Shown one piece after another: positions 23,372-23,930 of a stretch of 23,930 nt of DNA. The notes under the pieces are model-generated. The model saw only the letters and a list, made by a program, of their open reading frames with translations. It made no database searches and was not told where the DNA came from. Position 1 is the stretch's first letter. Each line of letters starts with the position of its first letter. The translations under genes were made by a program, and so were the position numbers. This DNA is from DAOUTW01 sp964523575 (lineage in GTDB: Bacteria > Zixibacteria > MSB-5A5 > GN15 > JAAZOE01), in assembly GCA_964523575.1 (NCBI GenBank), contig CAZGAV010000061.1:1-23930 (forward strand). The letters run 5' to 3'.

Positions 23372-23488
23372 GCCTGTGGTCATAATGGCGACAGCCGAAA
23401 TCAGGCCTCCGCCTCTGGTCATCCTCGCGACAGCATCAAAGAGGCTCCCGCCTCTGGTCATCCTCGCGACAGCAGAAAACAGGCTACC
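23372..23488. repeat. Three tandem 39-base repeats
   Basis: The units are at 23372-23410, 23411-23449 and 23450-23488. Units 2 and 3 are almost identical over their first 25 bases, and unit 1 is more diverged. Unit 2 begins with GCCTCT and carries AGAGGC near its end. The GCCTGT of unit 1 matches ACAGGC in unit 3, so several hairpins are possible. The last unit covers the final five bases of mtnA, including its TAG stop. Confidence 0.85.
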
Positions 23489-23930
23489 GTCTGCCGCCGG
23501 GGCGGACTCCGGTGTCGGTGATATAGGCCGTCACCAGTTCAAAAGGCGTGATATCAAAAGCCGGACTGAACACCTTGACCCCGGCCGGCGCCGTCCGCCG
23601 TCCGAACCCCTCGGTGACCTCCTCCGGAGCCCGCTCCTCGATCGGGATTTCCCGCCCCGATTCGAGCTCCTTGTCGAAGGTCGATTCCGGCGCCGCCACA
23701 TAGAACGGGATGCCATGCTCGCGAGCCAGCACGGCCACGCTGTAGGTCCCGATTTTGTTGGCCACGTCGCCCCTTTTGGTAATCCGATCGGCTCCGGTGA
23801 TGACAGCGTCGATCCGGCCCAGCGACATCGTGTAGCCCGCCATGTTGTCTGTGATGAGGGTGACATCGATACCGTTTTCCATTAATTCCCAGCAGGTTAG
23901 ACGCGCTCCTTGAAGTAATGGTCGAGTCTC
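23484..23930 (-). CDS. mtnA: S-methyl-5-thioribose-1-phosphate isomerase, C-terminal part (5' end outside window)
   Basis: This enzyme of the methionine salvage pathway converts methylthioribose 1-phosphate to methylthioribulose 1-phosphate. 148 codons are visible, and the frame is open to the window edge. The visible part begins ETRPLLQGARLTCWEL, the conserved substrate-binding motif, so the ATG at 23882 is internal and not the start. DVTLITDNMAGY, ITGADRI (containing the catalytic Asp), ANKIGTYSVAVLAREHGIPFYVAAP and the end FDITPFELVTAYITDTGV are all typical. The eIF2B-like fold could suggest a ribose-1,5-bisphosphate isomerase, but the motifs fit MtnA better. The stop lies inside the third 39-base repeat unit. 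Confidence 0.95.
   Translation of the reverse strand, partial: ETRPLLQGARLTCWELMENGIDVTLITDNMAGYTMSLGRIDAVITGADRITKRGDVANKIGTYSVAVLAREHGIPFYVAAPESTFDKELESGREIPIEERAPEEVTEGFGRRTAPAGVKVFSPAFDITPFELVTAYITDTGVRPGGRR

Larger units (their letters stand above)
22936..23483. other. Non-coding, repeat-rich region between mtnA and the giant secreted protein gene
   Basis: No credible gene is present: the open frames that cross it are made of the repeats themselves. It holds the promoter at 22997-23025, five stem-loops and three tandem 39-base units. Both flanking genes read leftwards, so the repeats sit in the 3' region of mtnA and upstream of the secreted protein promoter. Confidence 0.8.

Noticed and set aside
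23113..23461. Minus-strand frames at 23113-23349 and 23261-23461
   Set aside because: They consist entirely of palindromes and the 39-base units, with no start signal or family resemblance. The plus-strand frame 23163-23885 is likewise repeat sequence plus the antisense of mtnA.
23372..23488. CRISPR array
   Set aside because: The 39-base units are directly adjacent with no spacers, only three in number, and there are no cas genes.

Overview
The window comes from a bacterium of roughly 55% GC, most likely an uncultured member of the FCB superphylum. The candidate phylum Zixibacteria or a close relative is my best guess. This rests on a secreted protein with an NPFNP-type C-terminal sorting segment, a giant secreted protein with FG-GAP, thrombospondin type 3 and dockerin-like repeats, and generally FCB-like gene content; no rRNA is present to confirm it. 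A run of exactly 100 N (11585-11684) marks a scaffold join, so this is probably a metagenome-assembled genome.

Layout. 1-862: the 5' part of a secreted protein, minus strand, running off the left edge. 1051-1538: a small secreted six-cysteine protein with its own promoter and terminator. 1706-6957: a tightly packed minus-strand operon, xseA-xseB-ispA-dxs-nadK, joining exonuclease VII, the start of isoprenoid synthesis and NAD kinase. 7062-7775: a plus-strand exported MORN-like repeat protein. 7808-9649: uvrC. 9863-10597: a membrane-anchored SIMPL-domain protein with a clear terminator. 10740-11584: a plus-strand nucleosidase lipoprotein cut by the assembly gap. 11685-14673: minus-strand uppS-cdsA-ubiA-type prenyltransferase-NlpC/P60 lipoprotein, an envelope operon whose last gene is also cut by the gap. 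14850-15305: a plus-strand CBS-pair protein. 15415-19092: the core translation block rplM-rpsI-rpsB-tsf-pyrH-frr, minus strand, behind a strong promoter. 19372-22935: a 1187-residue secreted protein with a gingipain-like (C25) caspase-fold region, two calcium-binding repeat blocks around a seven-unit FG-GAP propeller, and a dockerin-like end. 22936-23483: a repeat-rich non-coding region. 23484-23930: the C-terminal part of mtnA.

How the genes work together. The isoprenoid genes (dxs, ispA) make farnesyl diphosphate, which uppS extends to the undecaprenyl carrier used in wall synthesis. cdsA supplies CDP-diacylglycerol, and the UbiA-type enzyme attaches a polyprenyl chain to an unidentified acceptor. 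The uppS-cdsA half is the usual neighbour of tsf-pyrH-frr, but here a convergent-terminated CBS gene on the other strand separates the two halves. The rest is a mix of DNA repair genes and surface or secreted proteins.

The most unusual material is the 548-base gap upstream of the giant secreted protein. It holds at least five stem-loops and three tandem 39-base units. Two of the stem-loops are copies differing at only four bases, and those four form two compensatory base-pair changes. A second cross-window signal is a 16-base motif found just upstream, in the transcript sense, of two otherwise different intrinsic terminators.
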